From positions 648,459-677,286 of the forward strand of contig WELB01000068.1 of assembly GCA_009602725.1 (NCBI GenBank): a DNA stretch of 28,828 nucleotides, written 5' to 3'. The position numbers and the translations under genes are program-made. Numbering within the stretch: the first letter of the stretch is position 1; each line of letters begins with the position of its first letter. The notes under the pieces were generated by a model, which was not told the origin of the DNA, ran no database searches, and saw nothing but the letters and a program-made list of their open reading frames with translations. Source of the DNA: Spirogloea muscicola. Lineage: Eukaryota; Streptophyta; Zygnematophyceae; Spirogloeales; Spirogloeaceae. Positions 9,687 through 19,800 of the stretch are shown here, one piece after another.

Positions 9687-11518
9687 ATGGGCAGCCGAGG
9701 CCCGAGGCCCGCCATGGCGGCGGCGCTGGTGGCGCTGCTGTGCCTGGCGCCCGCCGCGCGGGCCTACAGCGTCGGCGACTTCGTGCCCATGCAGCGCCGC
9801 GGGCAGTACCACAGCGTCGGGCCCGCGCCCCCGGCCCCCGCCCGCGCCCCCCTCAGCGTCGCTGCGCAGGGCTCGGGCTCACCCCCCTCACCCCACGGCG
9901 GCGGCTGCTGCGCGTATCGCAGATGCGCATGCACTGGCACGACGCCCTCGGCCGCCACTGCCCCCACTTCGCCGTGGACCGCGAGGTCGCCGCCCCGCTC
10001 TGCCGCCCCCCACCTCCTCGCCTGCATCGCAGCCGAAGGCCCGCGCAGCCGCCGAGCTGCTGAGCGGGCGCGACCTCCTCTCTCCTGGCTGCACGGCAGG
10101 TCGTGCTCCCCGTGCCCAGGCCCGTGGGGTACAGCCCAGGCGAGCCGTACAAGCTGTGAGCGACCAGCCGTAGGCGCCCAAGCCCGTGTGTTCTGTGCAT
10201 GAGCATCTCATGTCCGCACATGCGCTCTCGCATGCTGGCCATCTGACTACCCCCCGGGGCCAAGGCATCCCACCGCCGTATCTGTCGGTCTGCCACAGAG
10301 GCACGCCAGGCCACGGCCGCTGACAAGCCTCTCATAGCACGCGCTCGCCGGTCGCGAGGCAGTTCCTTGCAGTTTGGCAAGGAGCGCTTTGTGACTCCTT
10401 GGCTCTTCGTTCTGGGGCGGAAAGGGCTGGACATACCTGTCGTTGACGTCACTCTGGTCGGTTGGCGCTTCCCAACGCAAGCTGCAGGCTGCTCCCCCCA
10501 GATTGAGGTGGCCGTGTTTGGGCTCCTCCTCCTGAACACCTCACCATCAAGCTGTCCATTGCCTCGGTTTTGATGCTAGGTGGGGCCACCGTGTCCTTGC
10601 CTTTTGCAGGCTCACTTTGCCGGGGAGCTCCGCGGCGTGAAGGCCCAGGTTGCGCCCATGCCGAGCAAATGTATTTCACAGCCTCTCGGCGCCTATCCTG
10701 GACTAGTTGGACATTCCTGGTCTTCCGAGGCAGCCCGCTGCTTTACATAGAAGCAGTCAGGGCCTTGCTTGCCCCCCCTTGGAGATGACTCGCTTGACCC
10801 GGAGGATATTCAGCTGTTGCGTCTGCCTTGCACAATGCACATCGTGGCCCTCGCTGGATGACTGAGCTGACAGTCAGTCCGCTGTAGAGTGGCCTCCCTC
10901 TGTTTGTCGAGGTCGTAGGTGGAGCTCTGCCTACTCTGCTCAACAACAGCCCACTGGCATTTGTTGGGCCACTGCAGATCTTGATCTGCACCCTGACATC
11001 GCTCAGCACTACCACAATGACTCATCATGGCCCAAACACATTCTTCTGCGCTACACCTGGTTCTGCTTCAGGCCTTCCCAGAAACTGGCCTTCAACTGCA
11101 TGACCTTAGCTAGATGGGGGGGTGCACATGCCATCTCGCTGACGCACCGTGACGCACTCACTGCCTTGGTCGCTTGAAGGAAGGAGCAGGCAGATATGGA
11201 CGGCAAGGCTGGACTCTATGTCCTCTTTGGCAGTGGTACAGCTCCAGATTCTTGGCACTTGAGCAGTTTAATTGCCTCTGTACTTGTCAACCGCCCCTTG
11301 TGACTTGCCATGCACGACTGCCATAGCTGACTGTCTACTACTTCCTGCACACCATTGGCCATCTTGCAGCTTTTGCTATGACCACTACGCTGGCTCTGTA
11401 TATACTGCAGTCATCCAAGGAGAAGATTGCTCGGTCCGTCCTCATCTCTTTCCTCCTGCTGTTACTTCCTCAGTGGCGCTTGACACAAGCATGGAGTCAA
11501 GCTGTATTCCTGAGATGA
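9687..11518 (+). CDS. Secretory-pathway single-pass membrane protein of a plant/algal family, 8 exons
   Basis: Exons with matching phases: 9687-9815, 9923-9985, 10100-10155, 10363-10456, 10610-10670, 10978-11059, 11180-11235 and 11370 to a stop at about 11516-11518. The start at 9687 gives a clear signal peptide (hydrophobic AALVALLCLAPAARA, likely cut before YSVGDFVP). The mature part is lumenal, with WHDALGRHCPHF, GYSPGEPYKL, FGKERFVTPWLFVL and SSWPKHILLRYTW. A C-terminal membrane helix follows: GLYVLFGSG, then TLALYILQSSKEKIAR, ending in a basic tail. I recall land-plant proteins with almost the same WPKHxLxRYTW and LYILQSS motifs, described only as uncharacterised membrane proteins. The total length of about 230 residues would suit them. 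A start at the second ATG (9714) is possible. The final exon may be spliced again after KEKIAR, so the C-terminus is tentative. Function is unknown. Confidence 0.75.
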
Positions 11519-12585
11519 GCTCGCCTCCGCCTCTTGTTGGCACTGTCACGCTTTCTAGTGCACAGGGCAGCTTGCTAAGCACCTTGGTCCTCCTTTTTGC
11601 ATGGCAAGCAGCTTCATAAACGAACATGTGGCATCAACCCCAGTACCGGGCACCGAGGTAGCAAAGGTGGAGTAGATCATCGAGAAGCAGAGCTGAATGG
11701 CGGAACATATTCGTGACCACTAGGCCACAAGGCTCCTCCTGGCAGTGGCTGCAGGAGGGTCAGCCCTCACGAATTTGAGTGTCGGGCGCGAGAGGGCGCC
11801 TGTGAGCATTGGAGGGGAGCAGCCACAAGCACGGGCAGCAGCCCAGCCCCTTGGTTTGCCGGCAACCCTGCCAACCAGCCAATCGGCTGTGCCAAGCCCC
11901 ACATGTACTCGCAAGGGCATCTGGCCAGTGTCGTTTCGTACTGCTCACAGCCGAGCCTAGCCTCTCGGAGGTTGGCTCGTCTTGCCCAACATCGGTATTG
12001 CCTTCTCATGTGCCAGAAGTTCTAGCTTCTAAGGAGTCAGGACCTTGAGCTGTGGAAGACGGTTTTCAAGGGGTTGATGGTAGCAGCAACCAGGGAGTTG
12101 AAGTAAGCAGCAACCTCAGAGGTACTATGTGGGGAAGGAATTGGGATGGGGTGGGGTGTTGGCTCAGCAGGCATGTCTCGTGGCTTGGTTAGCCGGCAGG
12201 GCTGTACGCCCAGCAGGTCGAGTTGTCTTCTTGGCAGCACAACCCTTCGTGCTCCGCTGGCCTCTCTCACTGGTGCATGCCCCACGGCATCGACGTCAAT
12301 TACCGCGTCTTGGCGACGAGATCCTAGGTCAGCAATGCATTGTCTGGCAACTTCTTGATGCACGTCTGCTCCCCAGGGTCCATCACCCAGAAGCATGCAG
12401 GCGTACTATCTCCTAGGGCTGGTGCTAGGTCTCACAACTTCCGAAAGCTGAACCTTCTACTCTGCTCTTGCATCTGCCCTGAATGTGCTCGGAAACTTCG
12501 CTGCGCAGCCTACTGTCTCCAAAAGGTCATGAGGCACTGAGCACATCGGAAGACTGCCGAAGAAGGGCAGGGGAGAATTGATGAT
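11519..12585. other. Intergenic region, no convincing gene
   Basis: About 1.07 kb between the stop of the plus-strand membrane protein and the stop of the minus-strand gene, so it holds the two convergent 3' UTRs. Short open frames exist on both strands (for example 12037-12396 minus) but none shows a recognised domain or a consistent splice partner. No TGTAA was found on the plus strand here. Confidence 0.5.
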
Positions 12586-13716
12586 TTATGACACCAACTG
12601 CCAGAGGAGCTGCTGTCGATATGACCAACGAGCAGCCGCAGCGACGGCTGCCACAACAGCCACAAGGCGCAGTGCGAAGGGCAGGGAGGGCGGCTGCCTG
12701 CTATTGCCGCTCATGTCCGCCGCTGAGAGCTGCACCTGCCCTTCGTCAACCAACACTCCACGACTGGCAGTGTACACTGCTAGAGCCGCAAAGGTGAGGA
12801 GCGCCGCTGCTCTCAATGGCAGGGGCGATACTGCCGCCAGGGTAGCCGCCACGGGCGTCGCCGCGGAGAGAGGCGAGGCTCTCTGCAGCAGCAGGCTGGC
12901 TGCTGCTGGCAGCAGGAGTGCGAGGAGCACGCGCGAGGGGCCGAGCACGCCCAGCAGGCCCAGCAGGACGGCAAGGCCGGCCCACTCGGCCCTGGCCCTG
13001 AGGGAGCGCAGGTCGTCTCCGCGGCACTGCGCACCGCCTGCGCTGAGGACCAGGGAGGCGGAGGCCACGGACAGCGCCGTGGGGCCCGGGGCCACGGCCT
13101 CGGTGACTGCGGCCGCGGCCACGAGCAGGCGGCGGAAGGCCCAGGCCAGCAGGGTGCGCAGGGCCACCAGCGCGGGCTGCTTGGTGGCCAGCAGCCAGGC
13201 GCGGCACTGCTCGGCGGCGGCCCAGGCCAGGCGGGCGGCGCCCGCGGTGAGGCCGGCGGCGCCCAGCAGCCAGAGCTGCAGCTCCTCCGCGATCACGGCC
13301 CGCTTGGCCACCAGCAGCGCCGCCACTGTGCCGCCGGCAGGGCTGTGGGGTGTCAGGAGGGGGGGCGGGGCGGGGCGGGGGAGATGGCGGCGGCAGTGTC
13401 GGCAGCGGGGTGGGCGCTCACCGAGGGCGAGGGCGAGGGTGGGGCGCCAGTCGGCGCGGCGGGCGTCCAGGTGGCGGTACTCGGACGGGTAGTAGGACGC
13501 CTTGCGCGCGGCGGGCCCGGCGGCCCGGGCGGCGGCCGGGCGGGGCTGCNNNNNNNNNNNNNNNNNNNNNNNNNNNNNNNNNNNNNNNNNNNNNNNNNNN
13601 NNNNNNNNNNNNNNNNNNNNNNNNNNNNNNNNNNNNNNNNNNNNNNNNNNNNNNNNNNNNNNNNNNNNNNNNNNNNNNNNNNNNNNGGCGGCGGCGGCGC
13701 CCGCGGCGGCGGCCAT
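12586..13716 (-). CDS. Multi-pass membrane protein, Ala/Leu-rich, unidentified; contains assembly gap
   Basis: On the minus strand the ATG at 13714-13716 begins an alanine-rich stretch that runs into the 137-N gap. The same frame continues past the gap with KASYYPSEYRHLDARRADW and reaches a GT donor at CTCG|GTGAGC (near 13420). The next exon fits in phase if the acceptor is GGCACAG (near 13335), giving LALALVAALLVAKRAVIAEE. It then stays open to the TAA at 12586-12588. The protein would be about 350 residues, with roughly five to seven hydrophobic segments, for example ELQLWLLGAAGLTAGAARL, WAGLAVLLGLLGVLG and ALRLVAVVAAVAAAARW near the C-terminus. I do not recognise the family. The strong Ala/Leu bias partly reflects high GC content, so remote identity will be hard to see. 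The gene lies head to head with ECM29. An overlapping plus-strand frame of 304 codons is a shadow. Confidence 0.6.
   Translation of the reverse strand: MAAAAGAAAAXXXXXXXXXXXXXXXXXXXXXXXXXXXXXXXXXXXXXXXXXXXXXXQPRPAAARAAGPAARKASYYPSEYRHLDARRADWRPTLALALGERPPRCRHCRRHLPRPAPPPLLTPHSPAGGTVAALLVAKRAVIAEELQLWLLGAAGLTAGAARLAWAAAEQCRAWLLATKQPALVALRTLLAWAFRRLLVAAAAVTEAVAPGPTALSVASASLVLSAGGAQCRGDDLRSLRARAEWAGLAVLLGLLGVLGPSRVLLALLLPAAASLLLQRASPLSAATPVAATLAAVSPLPLRAAALLTFAALAVYTASRGVLVDEGQVQLSAADMSGNSRQPPSLPFALRLVAVVAAVAAAARWSYRQQLLWQLVS
13550..13686. other. Assembly gap (137 N)
   Basis: Run of N inside the first coding exon of the minus-strand membrane protein, with extremely GC-rich GGC/GCC repeats on both sides. 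The reading frame matches across the gap at its stated length, which suggests the size estimate is close, or is a coincidence (one chance in three). Confidence 0.98.
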
Positions 13717-13831
13717 GGCGCCCGGAGGGCAGCTCCACCGGGGGGGCCCCTGAACCCAAACCCCAACCCCCCGGCCTCGTCCCTCGCCCAGGGCTTCGCT
13801 CGTTCGTCTCCCCGCGCCAGCTGCACTCGCC
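13717..13831. promoter_or_regulatory. Short head-to-head intergenic region, likely bidirectional promoter
   Basis: Only 115 bases separate the start codons of the minus-strand membrane protein and ECM29. The stretch contains a C-rich block with AACCCAAACCCCAACCCCCC on the plus strand (13751-13770 region). No TATA box is visible. Both 5' UTRs and core promoters must lie here or overlap the partner's transcript. Confidence 0.55.
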
Positions 13832-16800
13832 ATGGCCGCCCCCGCCGACGAGGCCGCCGCCGAGGTGGCGGCGCTGGACCGCCTGCTCACGCGCCTGGCC
13901 TTCACGGACGACTCGCGGCTGGAGCGCGTGCTGGCCAAGCTCCTGCCCGCCGCGCTGCTGCGCCTCGCCTCGCCGTCGCCCGCGTCGCGCGCCAAGGTGC
14001 TGGAGATGCTGTCCCACATCAACGGCCGCGTCCGCCACGACGGCGCCATCCACCTGCCCCTCCACCACCTCCTTGACATCGCCCGCGACCCCGACGCCGC
14101 CCCCATGGTTGCCACCTTCGCTGCCGTCTACCTGGACCTGGCCTTCCAGCGCAGCAGCCCCGCGGAGCGGCGCGCCGTGCTGGGCCCTCTGCTGGACGGC
14201 GTCGCGCGACGGGCCCCTGCGGACCGGCCCGTGCACCTGCGCCTGGCCGCCAAGGTGAGCCGGGGGTGGCCGGGCAGAGCGCCGGGCACCTCGCCGGGTG
14301 CCGCCCGCTCCGCACAGCTGGCCGTGACCGGGCCGAGCTGAGCTGCTCGGGCGGCCCGCCGTGCGGGCCCCACCAGGCGCTGGACATGTACGGGACGGCG
14401 ACGCCGCTGGCCAGGGAGGAGCTGCAGGACGCCCTCGCCTTCATATCGCATCCCGACGACCGCTCCGTCGTCCTCGAGTTCTGCCTCCACAGCCTCATCT
14501 ACGCCCCACCCGGCGCGGCCGAGCGTGGGTGAGGCCCTCGCCGCGCCCTTCACTCCCTCTCCCCGCCGCCTTGCCAGGCAGGTGCGACAAGGGCAACTGT
14601 GGTACGGGCGCGCCTCGGGATGTCCGGTTTGGTGCTGAGCTGCAGGCAGCTCTTCCACTGCAGCACCTCGATGGCTCCTCCGGGGCTGTCCCAGGAGCAG
14701 GCGCAGGGAGTGGCCGGCACCGATGAGCTGGCCGGGGACGCCCTGGTGACGCGCAAGGTGCCTCCGTGCCCCAGCTGCAGCGTCCACGGCTGCGCGCCGC
14801 CACGCCCAGCAGCAGAGCGAGCTGCGCGGGCACCTGGACGTGACAGTCCCACTCGTGCGCACCTCGCAGCTGGGCCTGCTCAACTTCCTCTCCGCTGCCG
14901 ACTACACACCTGCAGACGTCTACCCCCACTTTCTCGTGGCCTCTGCAGATGGGTGAGCACCAGCCGCGTGCCCGTGATCGACCGCCACAGCTTGTCAGGC
15001 CGTGGGCGCGCAGCGCCACCGGAAGCTCATGGTCAGTGTCGTCCTTCAGCCGCTGAGCCGGTCGGCCACTGCAACAGGGACGAGCGAGTGTCAAAGAGGG
15101 GCGAGGAGCTGGTGAAGCACCTGGGAGGAGCCGCCGATCTTGAGGATGCGGGGCTGGTGTCCCGCCTGTTCTGCCTCTACTTGGGTGAGCAGCGCCGCCT
15201 CCTCCGCGGCTGCAGTGGCTTGCGGTGATTTACAAGCGCCGTGGCGTTAAGCTGCGCGCCCTGAGATGGCGTACACCGAACATGGCGTGCACCAGGCACT
15301 TCAAGTAGCGGGCCTGCAGGCACCACTGTCCGCAAAGCAAGCTTTGCAGTGAGGGCTCGGCTGCTGGCTTGCTTCACGCACTCGGTGACGGCTGCCAACA
15401 GGTTCCCCGATGTGCTCAGCCTCATCGACGACTCGGTCTCGGGTTGGTGTTGCGCCCACCTTGTCTCCCTGGACTGCACTGCACCACCGCACGCTGTCCA
15501 TATTGACAGCTGCCTCCGCTTGCCCTCGTGAAGCCTGTTCACCCGTTCACCCGTGACGCTCGCTGGCTGCCAGGTCCCCACACTGGTCCCCGTCTGAAGC
15601 GGGTGGGGATGGAGTTTGCCATCTGGGTCTTCAAGCACGTTAGCATTCCCCCCGACTTTGCACCGAGCGTTCTGCCGTGTCCGTCGTCGAGGCACTCTTC
15701 GTGGCCACTCTGTGAGCAAGGCCTGACCTGGCGTCCCGGGGGGGTGCCAGGCTTCCGACAACCACATGGAAAGCACGGGTGCTGAAATTTTCAGGAGCCT
15801 GGTTGAGCTCCTCGACGCCACGGAGCCCGACGACACCTCCACTCCAGGCACCTCACCGCTTCCCTGGGTCCCCAAGCCACCGCCGCATCAGCCTGAAGGC
15901 AAGAGGTGACCCGATGGGGTGGTGGGCCATGCTCGCAGATGCCATGTCGCAGCAGCTCCGCATCTTTGCGTTCCAGGGGCTTGGGCAGCTGGCCGGGAGG
16001 GCCCCGCACGTATTCAGGTACGTGCCATCATGTACTGCAGCACCTTGTGCTTGTGCGACAGGCATTTGGCTCCGGTGGCTGTGAAGGTCAGACTGCGATC
16101 AGGGCAGTGAAGAAGTGATGGCCAGCTTTCCAGGTGCTCACAGGCGTGACGGGTTTTATTAGTGACAGGGAGAACGAGATAATAGTCGAGCGATTCCTTG
16201 CTGCACTGGCAGTGGAAAAGGGTTCGACACGCAGCGCGCTGCAGGAAGCAAGCGCAAGTCTGGCGTCTGCATACAAGGTGATTGTGTGCCATGTGGCCTT
16301 TAGCTCTCGCTGAGAGGCACTCGAGTGTGCCAGGCTCACACCAGGCTCGCAGTGCTTCTGCTGGGCATGCCGCGTCCTTGACTCACCCAGCTCCACTTGC
16401 TGGGGCGGTTGCAGGGCTGCTCACAGGGTGTCTCAGAGCGCATTGAGCGGCTCCTACTCAACTTTGTCAACACGGTGCGCTGCCCCCCCCCNCAATCCCC
16501 ACCCCTTCCTCAAGAAAAGCCCCCCCGTGCCCAACTCCTTCATGCTCCATGATGCGCTTCATGGCGTTCCAACATTGAGCCACACTCGTTGAAGGCAGTG
16601 CTTCGAGCTTACGCATCATGTCCCATTCCTGGGCCTGGACAGGGCGACGATGCAGCTCGCTTTGCAGCCGTGCAATGGGCTTCTCAGCTCTTCCACCCTA
16701 CACATGCCCTCGGCCGCTACATCTGCATAAGAGGAGCTGGCGATGGCAGGCCAGATATACGGTATGCTTTTTGGCTTTGGCGACCAAATTGGCGAGCTAG

Positions 16801-19800
16801 CCTGGCCAGGTCCTCCAAATGGCGTGGCTGACAACCCGGCTTGACCTGGCACGCTGGCAGAGAGATGGCAGAGCGTGCGCTTGAGGTGGAAGCTGATGCT
16901 GGTGTGCTCGTTGAGGGCAAAGCGGCCAGGAAGCTTCCCCAGCTGCGCTTCATGATGGACTGCATATTTGAGCAGCAACCAGGGCTGAAGGATCCTGTCA
17001 CCTCCCACGACAGCGTGCTGCTATTCTCCGTGCCTATCTACCTTATCCTCTTACGCTTCACTCGAAAGTGCTCTGAGGCGGAGCAAGGAGTCAAGAAGTA
17101 CGTCAGAGAGGGTGGCATGGACGTGGAGACCCGGCAGATGTATCGGCAGCTTCTGGAGCATGCCTTTGCCACCAGTGGCACTGCCGAGCTGCAGATAGAA
17201 GCTGCCGAGGGCATCTTGGCGTTGGCCTCCTTGGACCCACAGGCAAGTACTCTCTCAACGGCATGCATCTCAGAGACTTCTGCTCAAACTCATGCACCAG
17301 TGCACCACCACGCACGGAGGAGGGGCGTCACAGTCGTCAGGCGCGCTGGCTGGCATGCTGCAGAGATTGGCCTTGGCGTACCGCGACCGCTTGTGGTGGT
17401 TGAGCAAGCACGTTGCTTCCATCAGCAGCAACGTGCGCATGATCATGGCAAAGATCATGGGCATTGTCACCTCCGCTCTCAGCTCACAAGAAGCCCAGGG
17501 GCTCCTGCAAGAGCTCCACGCTACCCTCGCCCCTCCTCTAAATTCCGTCAGGTCCTTGGGGGGGCCTGTTCATCACGAGAAGCTCCATGGCAGCGTGTGC
17601 GCCACAGGCTATGTACTGGCGCAGGCAGCAACCGGCACCCCGGAGGTAGGTCTGTGATAAGCAAGGCTGGCTGAGCATTGGTGAGTCAAAGAGCAATGCT
17701 GAAATTCATCCGTCAATTCACTTGCAGGTGCCACGGGAGCCGCAGGCACGCATTGTGGCAGTGCTGTGCAGCCTCTTGGCGGATGCAGATCCCCAAATTG
17801 CTGGTGCAGCGGCTGAAAGCCTTGGACACATCGGTCTGCGCGGCCCTCTCCCTGTGCCTCCGGGAGGCCTTGGGCCAGTCACTTCGAGTTGTCGAGTGGA
17901 CGGCGATCAGGCAGCAGATGAAGCGGAGGCGGGCGGGTCGTCCTTGAGCTCTCTTGTCGAGCGAATGGAAGCATTGCTCCAAAGTGCTGATGCCAAGGCT
18001 GTGCAGAAGTCTGTCATTGCTCTTGGCCACTTGGGCTTTGGTTCCCCGTGGCCCAAGCTCTTGGATGCTGCCGCGAGGGCTGCCTTCTCGCTCGCCAGCT
18101 CCAAGGCAATTCAATGCCCCTGTGCGCGCATGTCGTCGGAGGTGCTGTGAGCACGTGTAGGAGGGCGTGCAAGTGGTGTGGGGTTGACAGTCACAGCTGA
18201 TACACAGCGGTGCCGCTGGAGTGCAGGCAGAGGACGTGCTTTTTGCAGCAGGGGAGTCATTGGCGTACATCTGGGGCAACCTGCCGATCAGTGCAGACGT
18301 GATTCTACGGACCAGCTTCACGTCCCTGACAACGTCCTTCAAGCCCAACCCCAACGGGGACCCCGGAGAAGCATCTACCATGGACACCGACGGTGAGGAT
18401 GAGGAGCGCGGGGTGAGAGCTAAGATCACAGAGAAGCTCTTCAAGGAGCTTCTCATCAGTGAGCGCAGCGAGGAGCGGTGTGCTGGCTCTGTGTGGCTTG
18501 TGTCCCTCCTCACGTACTGTGGCCGCCAGCAGCAGCTCCAACGCATCCTTCCCGAGGCCCAGGTTGCTCCGGGGCGAGCTTTATTGACTTGAGTCACTAG
18601 CCTTTGAGCAACAATGAAGCAGGGAGGATGGGCTTGTTGGCATGTGAGCGCACCGTGGCACGGCCGTAACCTGTCATGTGAAAGTGCAGGAGTCGCTTCT
18701 ACAGCTGCTGGGAGACAGCAATGCCCTGACGCAAGACATGGCTTCGCGCGGCATGAGCCTCGTGCACGAGCTCGGGGACGATGCCACTCGCAAGCAGCTG
18801 GTGGCTGCTCTTGTTGGCACCCTGTCTGGAGCGAACCGGAAGAAGCGGGCTGTCAAGGTTCAGTGCAGCTCCTTGGGGCTCTTCTTGCTTCCTGTCCAGA
18901 TATTGCGCGCTTACCTGTCTAGTAAGAGGACACTTGCTTAAGCGTCTGATCTGCCGCGCGCTGCCATGCAGTTGACGGAGGACACGGAAGTATTCCAGGA
19001 GGGTGCTTTGGGAGAGGCACCAGGTGGCGGGAAGTTGACCACATACAAGGAATTGTGCACGCTGGCTACCGAGATGGGCCAGCCCGACCTTATCTACCGC
19101 TTCATGGACCTTGAGAACTACCAGGTGTGTGTCTGCATGTGGAGCACTCATCCGCAGCACTCAGCATGCTGCTTGAGAAGCGTCCCGCTGTGGAGCACGT
19201 GACGAGTAAGGCCGTTGCTGCATTGAAACACTGCATCACTGGGGGTCAAAACTTACTGACTCGCTTTCTTTCCCCCGCAGTCATCCCTGAATTCAAGCAG
19301 AGGTGCTGCATTTGGGTTTGCCAAGATTGCCAAGCAGGCTGGAGCAGCACTGGAGCCCCACTTGGCAACACTTTTGCCCAAGCTGCTGCGCTACCAGTAT
19401 GACCCCAATCGAGGCATCCAGGATGCGATGACCCACATCTGGCGTGCCCTGGTGGTGGACCCCAAGGCCACTGTGGACAAGCACCTGGACGCAATCCTGG
19501 AGGATCTGTTGACCAGTGCTGGATCCCGTCTGTGGCGTTCCCGCGAGGCGTCATGCCTAGCCCTGTCTGACCTGCTTGCCTCACGGCGCTTTGATGAGGT
19601 GAGAGTGCTCGGCGCCGTAGCAAGGAAACGTCAGCTTAGCTAGGTGCTTCAGAGTGGCAACTTATGGTGGCCTGTCGGCACATGGAGCAGGTGGGCAATT
19701 TCTTGGAGAGATTGTGGCTGATGGCAATCCGCACGATGGACGACATCAAGGAAAGCGTAAGAGTTGCCGGGCAGCGGCTCGCGACGTCCGTCAGCAATTT

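Noticed and set aside
10973-10990. Palindrome TGCAGATC-TT-GATCTGCA
   Set aside because: It spans a splice acceptor and the first codons of a conserved exon (LDLHPD), so it is probably a by-product of coding and splice signals.
12217-12540. Protein-like short frames on the plus strand in the intergenic region
   Set aside because: Stop codons and splice phases do not join them into a model, and no family was recognised; likely 3' UTR sequence.
12578-13492. 304-codon open frame on the plus strand
   Set aside because: Ser/Arg/Ala-rich shadow of the minus-strand membrane protein gene.
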